Positions 21,320-34,145 of a DNA stretch of 64,000 nt are shown here, one piece after another. The notes beneath the pieces were generated by a model. It was not told where the DNA came from. It was given only the letters and a program-made list of their open reading frames with translations, and ran no database searches. Source of the DNA: Eublepharis macularius (taxonomy: Eukaryota; Chordata; Lepidosauria; Squamata; Eublepharidae); the NCBI RefSeq assembly GCF_028583425.1, contig NC_072801.1, positions 63,751,766 through 63,815,765 of the forward strand. Direction: 5' to 3'. The stretch's first letter is position 1. The number at the start of each line of letters is the position of its first letter. Made by a program: the position numbers and the translations under genes.

Positions 21320-23339
21320 ATAGCAGACATGTGACAGACAGAAATCCAACAGGTACAACATACCTCATTACTATATCTTTCTTGCCAAGGAAAACTTGCC
21401 CATGCTGTATTTCCACTGCTTCTCAAGCAGCTATTATTGAGATGTACTGGACTATTTGCATCCCCCCTACCTGTCCAATGGCAACCTACCACACCTTTTC
21501 CAGACTCCATCAGCAGCTATCCGTCCTGAGGCTATACAGGAAGGGAACAGGACAGACCAAAGTCCTTCATGCTGGCCTGCTTGGTTCAAAGACCTTCTGG
21601 TCTGAATATTTGTTTTGTTAGAAGCCCTGGATTTTTCTTTTGAAAAAGGACCAAAACAAAATGACTGCAAGCAGCCCTGCAGGGGCCGGGGAGGTGGCAA
21701 TCCCAGAGAATCAGATCGAACCATCAGACTCTTCTTTTCCCAAACCCCTTTGACTTCGCACAGGTTCATTTCTGTATCAGTTTCCCCTGTGCGCACTGCT
21801 TTAGGGTTTAGGGCAACATTTTCTTTCAGAGAAGATGGCCATGTGCCCCAAAAGAGGACATCCTGCACACAAAGAACATGTGCTGCCATGCCGACATTGT
21901 GCTGCTTTTTGGTGCGTCATCATTTCCAACCCACAAAAACTAGTGAAAGTGTTTTCCTCCTACGTTTCCCCTCTCCCCTGCCACGGCTGAGATCCCTCCA
22001 GATGCCTTCAGAAATGACAGAGAAGCACTGGCAAACGCAGCCCAAGTGACTTGCACATCCTCTGTTAGCACTTCCTGTGTAACACCCGAAGGAGGAACTC
22101 GCACATGTCTCCCACAGCAAGGTACAGGAGTTCCCCTTTCAGACACATCACACAAAAAACGTAAGCAAAGAAGGCGCCGTTCTCTTGGGCATCTTCTGAG
22201 AGTGCTTCCTTGGACCTGCCCGGACTTGGTCTGCTCAGGGACCTTCCCTGAATTTGCAGCTTTCAGCTTCATGTGGGTTGGAAATGAGGATGCACCAAAA
22301 AAAGAAGAATTACATCACTGTAGTACATGGTCTTTATTTGCGGGATGTGGGCGGGGGAGACGCATGGCTGTCTTGAAGGCAAATGTTGCTGTGAACCATG
22401 AAGCAATCAGAGTTGGCGCAGGGGGAAGACTCTACATGAAGTCAAAGGGATTGGGCAAAATAGTTGTGAAAATCTGCTGGTCCAATCTAACTAGCTGGGA
22501 TTAACTCTTTTTTTTTCCTGGCAGGGCTCATATCTTATCGGTTTTATTTTATTTAAAGTAACCAGATAGCAGGATTCATCCCAACTGCTGAGTAAGAAGT
22601 AAACCTGCTCCTTGCTTCCAGTGTTTATTTTCTCAGAAGATCCCAATCAGGAATTTGTGGTTTGCAATAAGGGTGAAAATCTGGCCACATTTCCTCTAGA
22701 GAAAATCATCTCTGACACACGGCTATGTTATGCTTTCTAGTGGCCACCTGTACTTTTCCTGGCAAAGGGAGGGTCCATGGGATGAACTTATCCACCCTGC
22801 AAGCCCTCCCTCCATGGGACTGATTCTGAACTTTCTTTGTGGGCAGTTAGCCATTGCCTCATCAATGAAAAACTGCACTCTCTTGCCTCCTGGTCACTTG
22901 GAATTTGAGTGCAAGGTGCTTCTCAACACAGGCTCAGCTAAGGTCGCTTGTTTCTTGCATGTGCACTCCTGAGACCCTGATGACATTACTTCTGGTTAAA
23001 AACGGGAAGCTATGGGGTCTCAATGAGGGCCCGTTCTCCTTGGCAAGGGCCTGTGCTTTTGTGCCTTCCGACAGGAGATTGGCTGCTGGGAAGAAGCACA
23101 GGAGGGAGAGGGGAGGAAGCAAACCAAGCTTGAGCCCAAGCCTCACTCTCTTCGGTGACAGCCCACACTTGCCCTCCCCTCCTTCGAGATACTGGGATGC
23201 CAGCCAGCGACATGGTGCAGCTGCAGCCGCAGAAAACGGCTGGCACTGCCAGCTGCCCGCCAAAAATTCCTGCGCACCTAAGCGCAGCAGCAGCTGCCCA
23301 CCGCTGCTCATCTTGTTTCCTTCCACCACTCCTCCTTCC

Positions 23340-23455
23340 CACTGAGCGAAAGTACTGGACATTTAAATGTCCAGTATTTTCTTTGAAGTTTTCCTGGACA
23401 GTCCAAGAAAATGCTGGACTGCCCATGAGAAAACCAGACACCTGGCAACCCTAGA
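23340..23455. mobile_element. short interspersed repeat ending CTGGCAACCCTAG
   Basis: It contains TACTGGACATTTAAATGTCC, ACAGTCCAAGAAAATGCTGG and the end ACACCTGGCAACCCTAG. I recall this combination as a common squamate repeat; the class is uncertain. The left boundary may extend to about 23120. Confidence 0.4.
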
Positions 23456-24547
23456 CTCTGCAGGGTTTTCAAGACCCCAGTCCACTCCTTCCACAGACAT
23501 AATCCATTCCACTTTAAATAATTTAATTACTTTATCTGTATCTCACTTTTCTCCCCCAAGGGGACCCAAAGCAAGAGAATAGAAAGGACAAGGCCCAGTT
23601 TCAAAGATTTATAGCCTGCCTTCCTCTTCTCTCCTCTCGGGGCGGGGGCTAAAAGACACCCATTCCTGCTAGCCTCCACCTCCCACTGAAAATCCAGCTG
23701 TCCTACTGGTTGGCAGTTAACTTGTGGTTACCAAGGCTTTGGAGATGGGGAGAAATCAGGGTGGTAAACTTTTAAAAGAAGGCATTTTATAGAGGTTTGT
23801 CTCATTGAGAATGTAGGGTTACGGGATCGGCAATGGTAGTTTTTTATCTATCACCATAACTGAAGTGCGTCCAAGTCACAGACATACAGTATTTACTCAA
23901 ATGCATGCTCATTGAAAAAAAAAGGAGTGGGTCATCTTATTTTTGCATACGAGTAACAATTATGTCCGGTAATAATTTTGTGTGTGTATATTTTTAAGGG
24001 GGTTGTTTTACATTCAGGGCCATCTTCCTTTTGTAGGGAGCTACTTGTTCACCAAACCTATTCCGGTTATCACCTTTAATTGTCATAAGTAAGCAGGGCT
24101 GGTCTCAGGTACCCAGGACCCCCTTCTCCTCTGCCTACCACCACAACCTCGGCTCAGGCTTCCTTTCCTGCCCGCCCATCTGCATGCCCTCCCCCAGCCT
24201 GTGCTTCTCCACCTGCTTGCAGGACCCCCACCCACCCATGCTCATAACCACTTGCACCACCCACAGCCTTTTCCCTGGCTGAGTAGGGCAGTGCATGCAG
24301 CTAGGAGGGTCATCTTGATGGCCGCCAGAAGCACCGCTACCAGCGTGTACCATCTGCATGCCCCCCTGGGTGGCACTGGGCAGCATATTCAGCCAGGAGC
24401 ACAGGAGGCATTGGAGGAGAGCTCAGGAGCAGAGGACCGATGAGTGGATGGCAGCAGTGGAGGAATGTGGCTGTGAGCACTGTGGCCTTGGTGGATACAA
24501 GCTGAAATGAGACAGTTGGGGGATATGAATTGCATCATATCACATTC

Positions 24548-24764
24548 AGAGCCAGCATAGTATAGTGGTCAGAGTTTTGGTCTAGCATGTGAGAGACCCA
24601 GGTTCAAATTCTTACTCTTGCTGGGCGACCTTGGGCCAGTCACATACTCTCAGCCTAACCTACCTCACAGGGTTGTTGTGGGGATAAAATGGAGAGGAGA
24701 ATGAAGTAAGCTACCTTGGGTCCCCATTGAGGAGAAAGGTGGGGTATAAATAAATAAATAAACA
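24548..24764 (+). mobile_element. tRNA-derived SINE with LINE-like tail
   Basis: Box A region AGCATAGTATAGTGGTCAGA, box B region GGTTCAAATTCTT, then GGGCGACCTTGGGCCAGTCA, CTCACAGGGTTGTTGTGGGG, and the tail GGTGGGGTATAAATAAATAA. Confidence 0.82.
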
Positions 24765-24770
24765 TATCTC

Positions 24771-24863
24771 ATGGAGCTTCCTCCCCTCCCCAGTCTCTGC
24801 CCTCCCCAAGGTCCACCTTCAAATCTCCAGGAATTTCCAAGCCAAAAGTTGGCAACCCTATAC
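24771..24863 (+). mobile_element. TAGGGTTGCCA-type element, right half
   Basis: CTTCAAATCTCCAGGAATTT to TTGGCAACCCTA matches the right half of 59037-59262. It abuts the SINE tail. Confidence 0.55.
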
Positions 24864-25052
24864 CCAATGCCAACTGGCAGCAGTGTGGAAGTTGGCGAGC
24901 TAATACCATCGATCACTGTTGCTTCTGAAGGGTCCAAGCCAAGCATCCCCTGCAGCTAACTTCGCCAGGTGCCTGCCAAAGGCCTGCTAAAGGTGGGCAA
25001 TCTCCCAGCAATTTGGACTTCTGCCTGCCAATCACCAGCTGATCAGTAGGAG

Positions 25053-25307
25053 CAGGGCTTTTTTTCAACAGGAACGCGGTGGAACGGAGTTCCGGAACCT
25101 CTTGAAAATGGTCACATGGCTGGTGGCCCCGCCCCCTGATCTCCAGACAGAGGGGAGTTTAGATTGCCCTACGCGCTCTGGCGCGGAGGGCAATCTAAAC
25201 TCCCCTCTGTCTGGAGATCAGGGGGCGGGGCCACCAGCCATGTAATCATTTTCTCCAAGGGCAACCCACTGAGTTCCACCACCTCTTTTCCCAGAAAAAA
25301 AGCCCTG
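25053..25307. mobile_element. hAT-type hairpin MITE, CAGGGCTTTTTTT family (copy 3)
   Basis: A 255-bp element with arms of about 115 bp. The ends are CAGGGCTTTTTTTC and AAAAAAAGCCCTG. A perfect 8-bp duplication AGTAGGAG flanks it (25045-25052, 25308-25315). The arms are nearly identical, so this copy looks young. Confidence 0.92.
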
Positions 25308-25866
25308 AGTAGGAGGATGCAGACTGGGGGAAATGGGGATATGTTCCCGTGGCCCCGGTCAATAACATTGCTTCCATGAAACCCAGAAGTGACAGAATTG
25401 CACCAGGGTTGACTCTTGAACGATCAGCCCAACCCATAGTGGTTTTGCTATCTTTTTGAATGATTGTTAAAAAATCAGCCCTCGTATGATGCTATTGCTT
25501 CCAGGCTGTGCAGAAGTGATGTCATCGACAAGGACTGCGAGCATGCATGGATAAGTACCCACGGCAACCCCCACCTCCCGCTGGTTGCCAGGAGGACCTA
25601 GCAACTATATCTGCACATCTGGCAGAGCTTTGGGCATTTGGCTGCTGCTGCTCCTGACTACCAGTGGCAAGGCAGCAGGCCATCAGAAGCTTTCCCTATG
25701 AATTAAGTAGCCAGTCTGCACCTCCCCTGAATCATTTGATGCCACTGGTCTACTGTGATTGACAGTTCTTTTCCGGAGCTGCTACCCAAGAACCTTTTAA
25801 AGATACAACGAGCAGAGGTAGAGTCCAGGGATCAAACTTTGTGCGTGCTCAATGTCACTGGACACC

Positions 25867-26069
25867 AGGCCAACCTCCAGGCGGGGCCTGGAGTTCTTCC
25901 AGAATTACTACTCATCTCCAGACTATAGTGATCAGTTTCCCTGTAGAAAATGGCTGCTTTGGAGGGTGGACTCCGTGGCATTATAACCTGCAGAGCTCCC
26001 TTCCCTCCTCATCCCAGGCTCCAACCCCAAATCTCCGGGTCTTCCCCAACCTAGAGCTGGCAACCCTAG
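25867..26069 (+). mobile_element. TAGGGTTGCCA-type short DNA element
   Basis: It runs from CAGGCCAACCTCCAGGCGGG to CTAGAGCTGGCAACCCTAG, with ACTCATCTCCAGACTATAGT and GGTGGACTCCGTGGCATTAT inside. Confidence 0.65.
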
Positions 26070-26757
26070 CCCACTTTCATAAACCTGTAAGCTGAGAAAT
26101 ATAGAAAATGCTCAAATTAAGATATATTCAGATTAAAACCAAAAGAGGAGACCTTGAATGCTGAATAATGTACAGGAGGTGTTTCCCCACCTGGCTGCTC
26201 AAAATATCAGCCTGTCCCACGTCTTCCCTTTTGCTGCACTGTTTGCCAAAAGCTCGGTAGTCCTTTCTTTCTTGTTTTCCCTCTTTCTGGCCTGTTTCAG
26301 TTCCTTCTTTTGATTCTTCAGTTTAAACTAAGGCATGATGTGAGAAAGCCACTGAAGATATAAATGTTGGCTGTGGGAAGTGAGAAACAGGCCTGCCAGC
26401 TGGGCCCCTCCTTGATTTATTTGGCCCCAGACTGATTTATGACTGCCTTTATGCTCTCCCTTTGTGCCAACCAAACTACTCAAGGAGATTTATAATTTAA
26501 AATGATTAAAAGGAAAGCAATAAAAACAGCAGATATACTCGTGGGCCATTGGTAGTCGCCTCATGAACGGCTGGCACAAGTTCTTCGGCCTGGGCTTCTC
26601 CTCTTCATTCTCTCATTCAGGCCTGCTGAGACGGTTGAAACAAAAAGGTTCTTTGCCCGTTGTTAGTGCTTCTTTCTATTTGCTAGACAAGCCGCTGACT
26701 GGAACTTAATTTTTTTAAAAAATCTTGTATGATTATACAAATATGCCCATTTATTAC

Positions 26758-27122
<365 letters not shown>

Positions 27123-27795
27123 GCTATATTCAGTTCAAAGCACCCAGCAGCAAAGCATATCCCATAAACTCCAATAAAATCAGATTACCGAATAAACATT
27201 GCTGGCAAGAGAATAGAAAGGACAAGGCCCAGTTTCAGAGATTTATAGCCTTTGGGCCTGAGTCTTTCCCTTGAGCCTCACAGAGGAAGAGACTGCCATT
27301 TCTCTTGCTCAGTTGCACAATCTTGCTCATTTTTTGACAGGCAGGAAAGCAGTAGGAAGTGGCAGAGAAAGGAATTGGGCTGGACTTGAGGTTCCGCTCA
27401 CCGTGATACACGCTTCTAGCATCCATGAGCCCTGGGCACCTGCCTAACCTTGCTTGGTGGTGTTGCTGGCTATGAAGGGAAGAAAGAGGAAACAGAACTG
27501 AAAGCCATGGACAACCATTATTGCAGTGAACTCAGCCGTATAAAACTAAGGCATCCTGAAGAAGGCTTGTTGAATCTAGGACCAATGGGAGTGCCAGAAG
27601 GCTAGATTCTGTGACCAATGCCACACTTTGTGCTGCCTCTGTGCTTGTGCAAAACTGTAGAATAGGCTGTCTGGGGCAGGATTCACACATTCGTTCTAAG
27701 GTTGTGAAATGAGGGGGGGGGGAATACTCCTCTGGTTGCACAGTACAGCCATTACAGAGCAGACATGCGGCTGCTAAAAAAACAGAGTTGACCAC

Positions 27796-27900
27796 AGCGG
27801 ATTGGGAAATTCCTGGAGATTTGGGGTACAGCCTAGTCTGGAGAGGGTGGGGTTTAGGAGGGACCTCAGAGGGGTATAATGCCACTGTTAAAATGTGATA
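27796..27900 (-). mobile_element. TAGGGTTGCCA-type element fragment, reverse orientation
   Basis: GGGAAATTCCTGGAGATTTG and GGGTATAATGCC are the complement of the right half of this family. The complete forward copy at 27982 follows. Confidence 0.5.
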
Positions 27901-27981
27901 GGTCTCTGAACAGATTCCCTGCTGTCTTTCAAAACTGTAAACAGCAGCCATGGGGGTACCAACCCAAACTGGCTGCCAGAG

Positions 27982-28196
27982 GGTTACCAACCTCAAGGTA
28001 GTGGCTGGAGGTCTCCTGGAATTACAGCTGATCTCCAGGACATAGTGAACAGTTCCTCTGGAAAGAATGGCTGCTTGGGCGCAGGGACTGTATGGCATTA
28101 TACCCTGATGAGGCCCCTCCACTCCCCATACCACGCTCTCCCCTGTCTCAGCTCCCAAAATCTCCAGGAATTTCTCAACCTGGAGTTGTTAACCCT
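27982..28196 (+). mobile_element. TAGGGTTGCCA-type short DNA element
   Basis: It runs from AGGGTTACCAACCTCAAGGT through CTGGAATTACAGCTGATCTC to TGGAGTTGTTAACCCTA. Full length and moderately diverged. Confidence 0.68.
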
Positions 28197-29504
28197 ATGC
28201 AGGCCAGCCTGTATGTTTTGCCTTGTAAAGCTAATGGATGACTTCTGGGGCCTTTGACTGATGAGTGCTTTGGTGCAACATTCACACATTATGCACTGAA
28301 TGGACAATGCAAGAAAAGCAATCTCAGGCTACACTGACACCACCTAAAATGGACCCTTAGAAACTTTGGTCCATGTCGTGGCAGACTAGTAGTGAGGTAT
28401 GGACAGGGTGAGATATAAATGGGGAGATATATTCCTGACCATATTTATAGGTGGATGGGAGTGTTCTTCTATGTTATAGATAAGGAGTTGGATTCAATCA
28501 GCTTTTCTGCTGGCAAAAAAAGGGAGACTGGGTCCTTTTTGAACACAAAAAAGGCTATGCTGGAGATTATGCAGCCATGTGGGATGGCGACTGTTGTATG
28601 TAAGGGAATTGGGTGAGACTGAGGGGGGCAGGAACTGGCTGGATTCAACCCAATATTCTTATCATGGGGATGGGATATGGCAAATGTTTATGAAATCATG
28701 CGTGTTGTGGAGAAATTGGAGAGACAGAACTGTTTCTCCCTCTCCTGAATTGTTACAAAGAACTCAGGAGCACCCAATGAAGTGGATGAGGTGTAGCATT
28801 AGGACAGACAAAAGGAAATACAATGTGGGAAACTCACTGTTGTAGGAAATAGTGATGTTAGGGTACCAGGACTCAAGTCTCGCTGTACAAGGGGCCAGAC
28901 TGGACAAAGTCAAAACCAGACTGTACTGTGGCTTTCTAAGGAGTCAGAGGAATCCGATGACCACAGGCAACAAGCTTCATCGTAGGTGGGCAAGTTCTGA
29001 CGTCCAGGGAGGCAAAGGGACAATCTTAAACTTTGTCCTGCCCAAGTGTGTGTCACACTTTAACAGATTCAGAATGAAGAGGAAGAATGCAATCCACAGC
29101 TTTATAACACCTGAGGCATCTCGATTGGGCTCAAGTAAGTGTCATGTGACATGTCGGCAGGCGTGAAGGTTGCAGCCCAGATGGCGCCATTGAGATGCAC
29201 AGCGGCCCAGGCCACAGATACTCCCTGCCTTCCACATTTATACTGCAGCTGGCCTTGTAATGCAAGGTGCAGGGATATGGCTGGTAGAAGGCCCACTTGG
29301 TGACTCATCCATACAAGAGATGGCCACTAGCATAGCTGAATTTAAATGTGGGTGGGGCAGACAAATCTTGGAGCATGCCACTACCCATAGCTATTCGCCT
29401 GCTGGCTCAATGGACCCTCCGTGCTCAGAAGCAGTAGGCTTCTGGATGCCAGTTGCTAATGGGCAGCAAGAGCTTTGGCCTCTGTGTCCTTGCTTGTGAG
29501 CTTT

Positions 29505-29593
29505 CGGGAGTGTCTAGTTGGCTGTCGTGGGGAGAGAACACTGGACGAGATGGACCACTGGTCTGATCCATCAGGGCTCTTCTTATGTTCTAG
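29505..29593 (-). repeat. fragment of a LINE-derived repeat with CATAAGAAGAGCCCT ends
   Basis: ACGAGATGGACCACTGGTCT and TCAGGGCTCTTCTTATGTTC form the complement of a common amniote interspersed repeat of the group seen at 35480. It lies about 250 bp before SPN. Confidence 0.5.
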
Positions 29594-29802
29594 ACGGAGG
29601 TCCCTTTCCACCCAGATGTATGCCCCGCGATGGGCATCTCCATATGAATCCTGTTTTCAACTCTATGTGCAGCAGCCGGTTCTCTCATTTGAGTGGGTTG
29701 TTTCTTTCCCTGATTTTCAGTTCTCGGTACTGAAGTGTGCTATGCTCATGCTCCCCATTTGTCTGGAAATGCATGTCACAGCTGCCATCTTTTTGTTCTC
29801 AG

Positions 29803-29849
29803 GTCACTATTGGGCTTTGTTCCCAGCTGAGAAAGCCTAGGACTCCACC
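29803..29849 (+). other. SPN: SPN 5' UTR part of the coding exon
   Basis: A pyrimidine tract plus CAG ends at 29802, and the start codon follows at 29850. Mammalian SPN also has an intron in its 5' UTR. The first exon was not located. Confidence 0.6.
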
Positions 29850-31118
29850 ATGGAAACATCAAGATCCCTTCTCCGGCAAGTAACTGGCTACAGCATGTTC
29901 TTTGTCTTCCTTATTCTTTTTGCCAGTGGCATACTTGGAGAAAAGAATGCCACCCTACCCTCCCAAGAGTCAGCCACTGCTTCTCCTGCAGTAGTTTCCA
30001 CCAATGATACAATTCCCACCAAGAAGATGATAGCAAAAGACACAGGAAGTGATGTCTCTTCAGAAGCCTCCACTGTTTCCAAATTGTTGGTTGCCACATC
30101 CAGCAACAAGGAGACACCTTCAAAGAGTACAATGTCAGTTGAACAGCCCTCTACTATCAAGCCAACAGACACTGTTGCAGAACGAAAGGAACCGGTAACA
30201 CTTAAACAGACCAAACAGGCCACAAGTACTCCAGTTGTCCATGTCTCTGCTACCCCAGAGGCAACCACAGAAGTTGCAGCTACCCCAGCTGAAATGAAAA
30301 CAACCAAAGTGGGGCACAAAACCAATACAACTGTCACAGTGTTGACAGCCTCTAATAAAACAGCAACCACTGTCAAGAGCACCGGTCAGATACCAAGAAG
30401 CAGCAAGGGAAAAAAAGAAATGAACACAACAACGCCAGGACAACATGTACAGGCTGACCACACAACCCATGCTAATACCAGCAGCAAGAGAACTGAAAGC
30501 CAGTCCACAACTGTGACATCTATCATTAAAGCATCAGAAGCTGATGTTGGAAAGACAGAAAGCCCTTCAAAGGGCTCTGGGGGAGTAACTGGGACATCCA
30601 TAATTGAAACATCAGAGTCTTATCCTAAGATGACCGCAAGCTCTTCCAAAGGAGTAACTGTGGCCATAGTCCTCAGCGTTTTGCTGGTTCTGGTTCTCCT
30701 AATTGCTCTCCTGTTCTGCTGGCGACGTCGGCGTTCTGGTTCTACCAGCTTCAATTCGGCAGGGTGGGCTGGGCAAGCAGCATTGCCAGATGATTCTGGG
30801 TTGGATAAAGAGGTAGAGCAAGGGGCACTGACCACAGGGGAAGGGGAGACAAGACGTGCGACCCTCACCACTTTCTTTGGCAAGCGTCAGTCCAGGGTGC
30901 CTTCAGTAGCCTTGGAAGAAGTTGTGCAGAAAGGGACTGTAGATGTAGAAGAGGCCCAGCAACTGATCGACGGGGATGCTAGCAGAGTCTCTAGTCCAGA
31001 AGGGCCTGGGGAAGCAAATGGTAAACTTCTGGAGCCCAGCGAGCAACACTCACAAGACACAGAGTTCCCTCCACCGCCTGCAAACCAGGAGGACACTCCT
31101 CCTACACCACTAGAATAG
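29850..31118 (+). CDS. SPN: leukosialin / sialophorin (CD43)
   Basis: A 422-residue type I mucin of the leukocyte surface, known to modulate adhesion and T-cell activation. Residues 1-30 are a signal peptide (FFVFLILFASGILG core). Residues 31-267 are a Ser/Thr/Pro-rich stem with six N-glycosylation sequons (N33, N52, N159, N169, N192, N209). Residues about 269-290 are the transmembrane helix, followed by WRRRR, the expected ERM-protein binding site. The tail segment RRATLTTFFGKRQSR and SVALEEV (335-357) matches the conserved human RRPTLTTFFGRRKSR block, which fixes the identity. The stem repeats a 20-26 residue unit twice (TSIIKASE and TSIIETSE) just outside the membrane. The whole CDS is in one exon, as in mammals; an acceptor (TTTTGTTCTCAG) ends at 29802, leaving 47 bp of UTR and a strong CCACCATGG start. 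Confidence 0.94.
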   Translation: METSRSLLRQVTGYSMFFVFLILFASGILGEKNATLPSQESATASPAVVSTNDTIPTKKMIAKDTGSDVSSEASTVSKLLVATSSNKETPSKSTMSVEQPSTIKPTDTVAERKEPVTLKQTKQATSTPVVHVSATPEATTEVAATPAEMKTTKVGHKTNTTVTVLTASNKTATTVKSTGQIPRSSKGKKEMNTTTPGQHVQADHTTHANTSSKRTESQSTTVTSIIKASEADVGKTESPSKGSGGVTGTSIIETSESYPKMTASSSKGVTVAIVLSVLLVLVLLIALLFCWRRRRSGSTSFNSAGWAGQAALPDDSGLDKEVEQGALTTGEGETRRATLTTFFGKRQSRVPSVALEEVVQKGTVDVEEAQQLIDGDASRVSSPEGPGEANGKLLEPSEQHSQDTEFPPPPANQEDTPPTPLE

Positions 31119-31761
31119 GACACACCCGCTTCCTAGGCTTCTCCCATGACAGAATCCTTCCACTGTCTAAATTTCTTCCTCTAAATTTACGGCACTCCTC
31201 ATCCTTATTCTCCTGCAACCTCCCCTCCTTTGGTCTGTTGAGAGAAGGAGGAGACGAGAAAGAAAAACAGAAACTCATGTTCCACCATTTTTCAGAAAAT
31301 TCTGACCACATCCTTTTTCCTGTTTATAATGTATCTGAGCCCACTGATAAAGACTATCCGAATGAAGAATGGCTTAGAACAACTTTAATAGGAACTGCAG
31401 CTAGAACAGGGGTAGGTAACTCTTGGCATGTGTGCCGATAGCAGCAGACCATTTCGCTAGCACCCAGGGCCAGGTTTCCACCCAACCAACTGCAGCACTG
31501 GCAGTTCTGCTGGGGCAGCAGTACAGGAGAAAGCAGTAGGCACGGCTTATGCCTGGCACCGCCTCCCAGACTTGCAAAGCCACCAGTTGAGTCTAAGACT
31601 GGAGCAGCACTGGGGCTTGGCTTGCTCCAAATGTGTCTGGTCAAGAACAACCCTCAAACCACAACACCTGCTCCACCCTATTTTGTTTGCTAGGACACCA
31701 GCATTTTCTAGGTACACACCTCTTTTTTTTCAGCATGTGGGCAAAAGTTTGGCTTCCCTGA

Positions 31762-31767
31762 ATTAAA
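31762..31767 (+). terminator. SPN: candidate SPN poly(A) signal
   Basis: ATTAAA is followed within 15 bp by TCTTGTTCTGTGGTC, a GT-rich downstream element. It would give a 3' UTR of about 650 bp. Human SPN has a much longer 3' UTR (remembered), so later sites are possible. Confidence 0.35.
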
Positions 31768-32796
31768 ACATCTTGTTCTGTGGTCAAGAAGCCTTACTCT
31801 AGAATGAACGGCTTGTGATCGCAGGACAAGTACTAGTTCCCTAACGCTGTTAAACATAAGGGAATGTCTCTAAATTACAAATTCTATCACTACATTATTT
31901 GTATGGTTTATTTGTGGTGGAGACAATACAGAAAGGACCCAAGAGTCTTGCTTTCCTATTACCTTTAGCTCAAACTCCACCAAACATCAGTTTCCTTTAA
32001 GGGAACTAGAAATTTGATTTAACATTGAATTTTTGACGAACACAGGAACCTTGAAATTTATGCAAAGTGGGGGGATGGGATCCAGAACTGGGAATATCAA
32101 AGGGATTGTGATGGGTGAATTTTAGTAATATATTAGTTGCAGGGAGGCCTGCTTCTTTGGGGCACAGTTTTCAGAAAAAGAGTAATTCACTTGGCTAAAT
32201 TTGCCATGATTCCAAAGACTGTTGGGAGTGGTCCAAATGTCAACATGGTGTGATTTTTAACTAGGGGAAAAGGCTGGGGGGGGGGCAGAATCCAGATCTG
32301 GATTTGGGTAATTTACCATTTTAAAAAAACGTGGATTCTTTAATATCAGGATTAAAGCTAGTTGTATGAGGGAAACAATCCAATAGGCATATAGGCAACA
32401 ATGCAACTGGTTTCTAAGGGAAATGTTTCTGGGTCTAAATTCCCTCAATCTAGTTGGATTGAAATTTTGAGGGATATCTTTCCTTCCAAAATTTCAGACA
32501 TGTAGGGTAAAAAATCCATAGGCGCTTAAAATCCTCAGTGGTGATTTGACCGCAGGGAGATGTGAATTAGTGTCTTGAAGGGGCATTTCAGGACCCTCAA
32601 ATGAGTGAGAGGCGGTCTCTTTATTTATTTTTGATCAAAAGAGCGTGCATGAGCAAAGGAAGTTCAATCTTGCCCCCTTCCTATGCCTCGTCCCACTGCA
32701 ATCTGATGCACAGAGATTTTTCCTTGCAGCTCAGCAGGTTTCCCACATTCCTGACCAGAAAGAAATATACTACAAACAGAAGACCACAGTGAAGGG

Positions 32797-32990
32797 AGTG
32801 GCTTTGGCTCAGCAGCAGAACATCTGCTTTGCATGCGGAAAATCTCAAATTCAGTCTCTGGTATCTCCAGTCGAAAGGATCAGGTAGTGAAAGGCTGCAA
32901 AGCGGAACCCTTGGAGAGCAGCTACCGATCAGCACAAACCCTTCTGAGCAATGGTCTGAAACATTATGAGGCAATTTCATATATTATGAG
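32797..32990 (+). mobile_element. tRNA-derived SINE (second family)
   Basis: Box A region GGCTTTGGCTCAGCAGCAGA, ACATCTGCTTTGCATGC, box-B-like TCAAATTCAGTC, ATCTCCAGTCGAAAGGATCA, and the end TTATGAGGCAATTTCAT. Strongly diverged. Confidence 0.6.
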
Positions 32991-34025
32991 ATGTGTTGAC
33001 CTTAGAACATCCCCTGCTTGACACCTGAACTGCTGAGGGATAAGACAAAGTCTCTGCCTCTGTTTTCCCCATCTCCTCAGCGCTGTCTGCCTGTCAGTGT
33101 GTGCAAGCAAACTTTGTGTCTCTTTCACTTCATGAGGGGGGAGAATGTAGCCTTAAAGCCAAATCTCTTCCTTTACCCCTCCCCCTTTTGTGCTACCTGG
33201 CAGCATATGCAAACACAGCTTTTGCCCCACGGCCTGCATAACTTTAACTTACATAGAATCAGAAAGCCATCCCAAAGCCAGTGAGATGGCTCGATTCTTG
33301 GCTGATAATGGAAACCCTGTTCACAGAAATGCCAGCTGGAATTATAACTGGTCAATGGGGAAATGTGCTAACTGATCTGGCGGGCTGGTGTCCTTTCTGA
33401 CATATACATGCTGAATCGTCTTTTCCCTTCATCGCACCTCCTGTCTCGTGCTACCCCAGAAAATGGAACCAGATAGTGAGCTGCTAACTTAAAGAGTCAG
33501 ATCAGAAGTTACTCCTAAAAAGGGCTTATTTTGTGATGGTAGTCACCAGTACTGAATACTGTCATTTGGAGAGGGGTTTTTCCCAACGCCTGAGGGGGGA
33601 ACTGATAGAAATCAGTGCAACAATATATATAAGTTCTGGCACCTCTTTTTAAATCTTTTTTTTACAAAAAAAATATAATTTAGGAGCATTGCTCCTAAAT
33701 GACAATATAACTCTATTCAGATTCAGAGTATTTAGTACATTTATGAACTGGGCATGGTTCAGGCTGGATTTTCATTAATAAATTCCCAACTGGAAATCTC
33801 TCCTCGAGAGAACAGACTAATGAGATTTCACACTAACAGCAAATCCAATCCTGTTACTACTAAATCCATTCTTTCCAGGCAGATAAGATTTCCTGGAGAT
33901 CCACAAAAGTCAAGAGTAAAATACACACACCTTCCTTACTTAATTTTCCAAGCCAACTACATACTTCTTTGTAGAATGTCAGCCATGATATTTTTGTTTG
34001 TTTGTAACATTTTTCATCTATGTTA

Positions 34026-34145
34026 GGAAGGGTTAGGAAGAGCATATGCTTTGCATGCAGTCCCTGACATCTCCAGGTGTTTTTTTAAAAAAAATATATA
34101 AAGATATCTGGAGAGCTGGGTTTGGGAATGGCTTTGCTCTGAGCG
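34026..34145 (+). mobile_element. tRNA-derived SINE (second family), left part
   Basis: AAGAGCATATGCTTTGCATGC and GACATCTCCAGGTG match the SINE at 32797. It is interrupted at 34146 by a MITE and resumes at 34370. Confidence 0.55.

Noticed and set aside
22046-23454. Cluster of 140-150 residue frames on both strands at 22-23.5 kb
   Set aside because: No splice-linked partners, no domain and low-complexity Pro/Ser/Arg content; part of the area is an interspersed repeat ending CTGGCAACCCTAG.
29888-30382. 164-residue frame antisense to SPN
   Set aside because: It is the complement of the Thr-rich mucin codons; no start context or domain.
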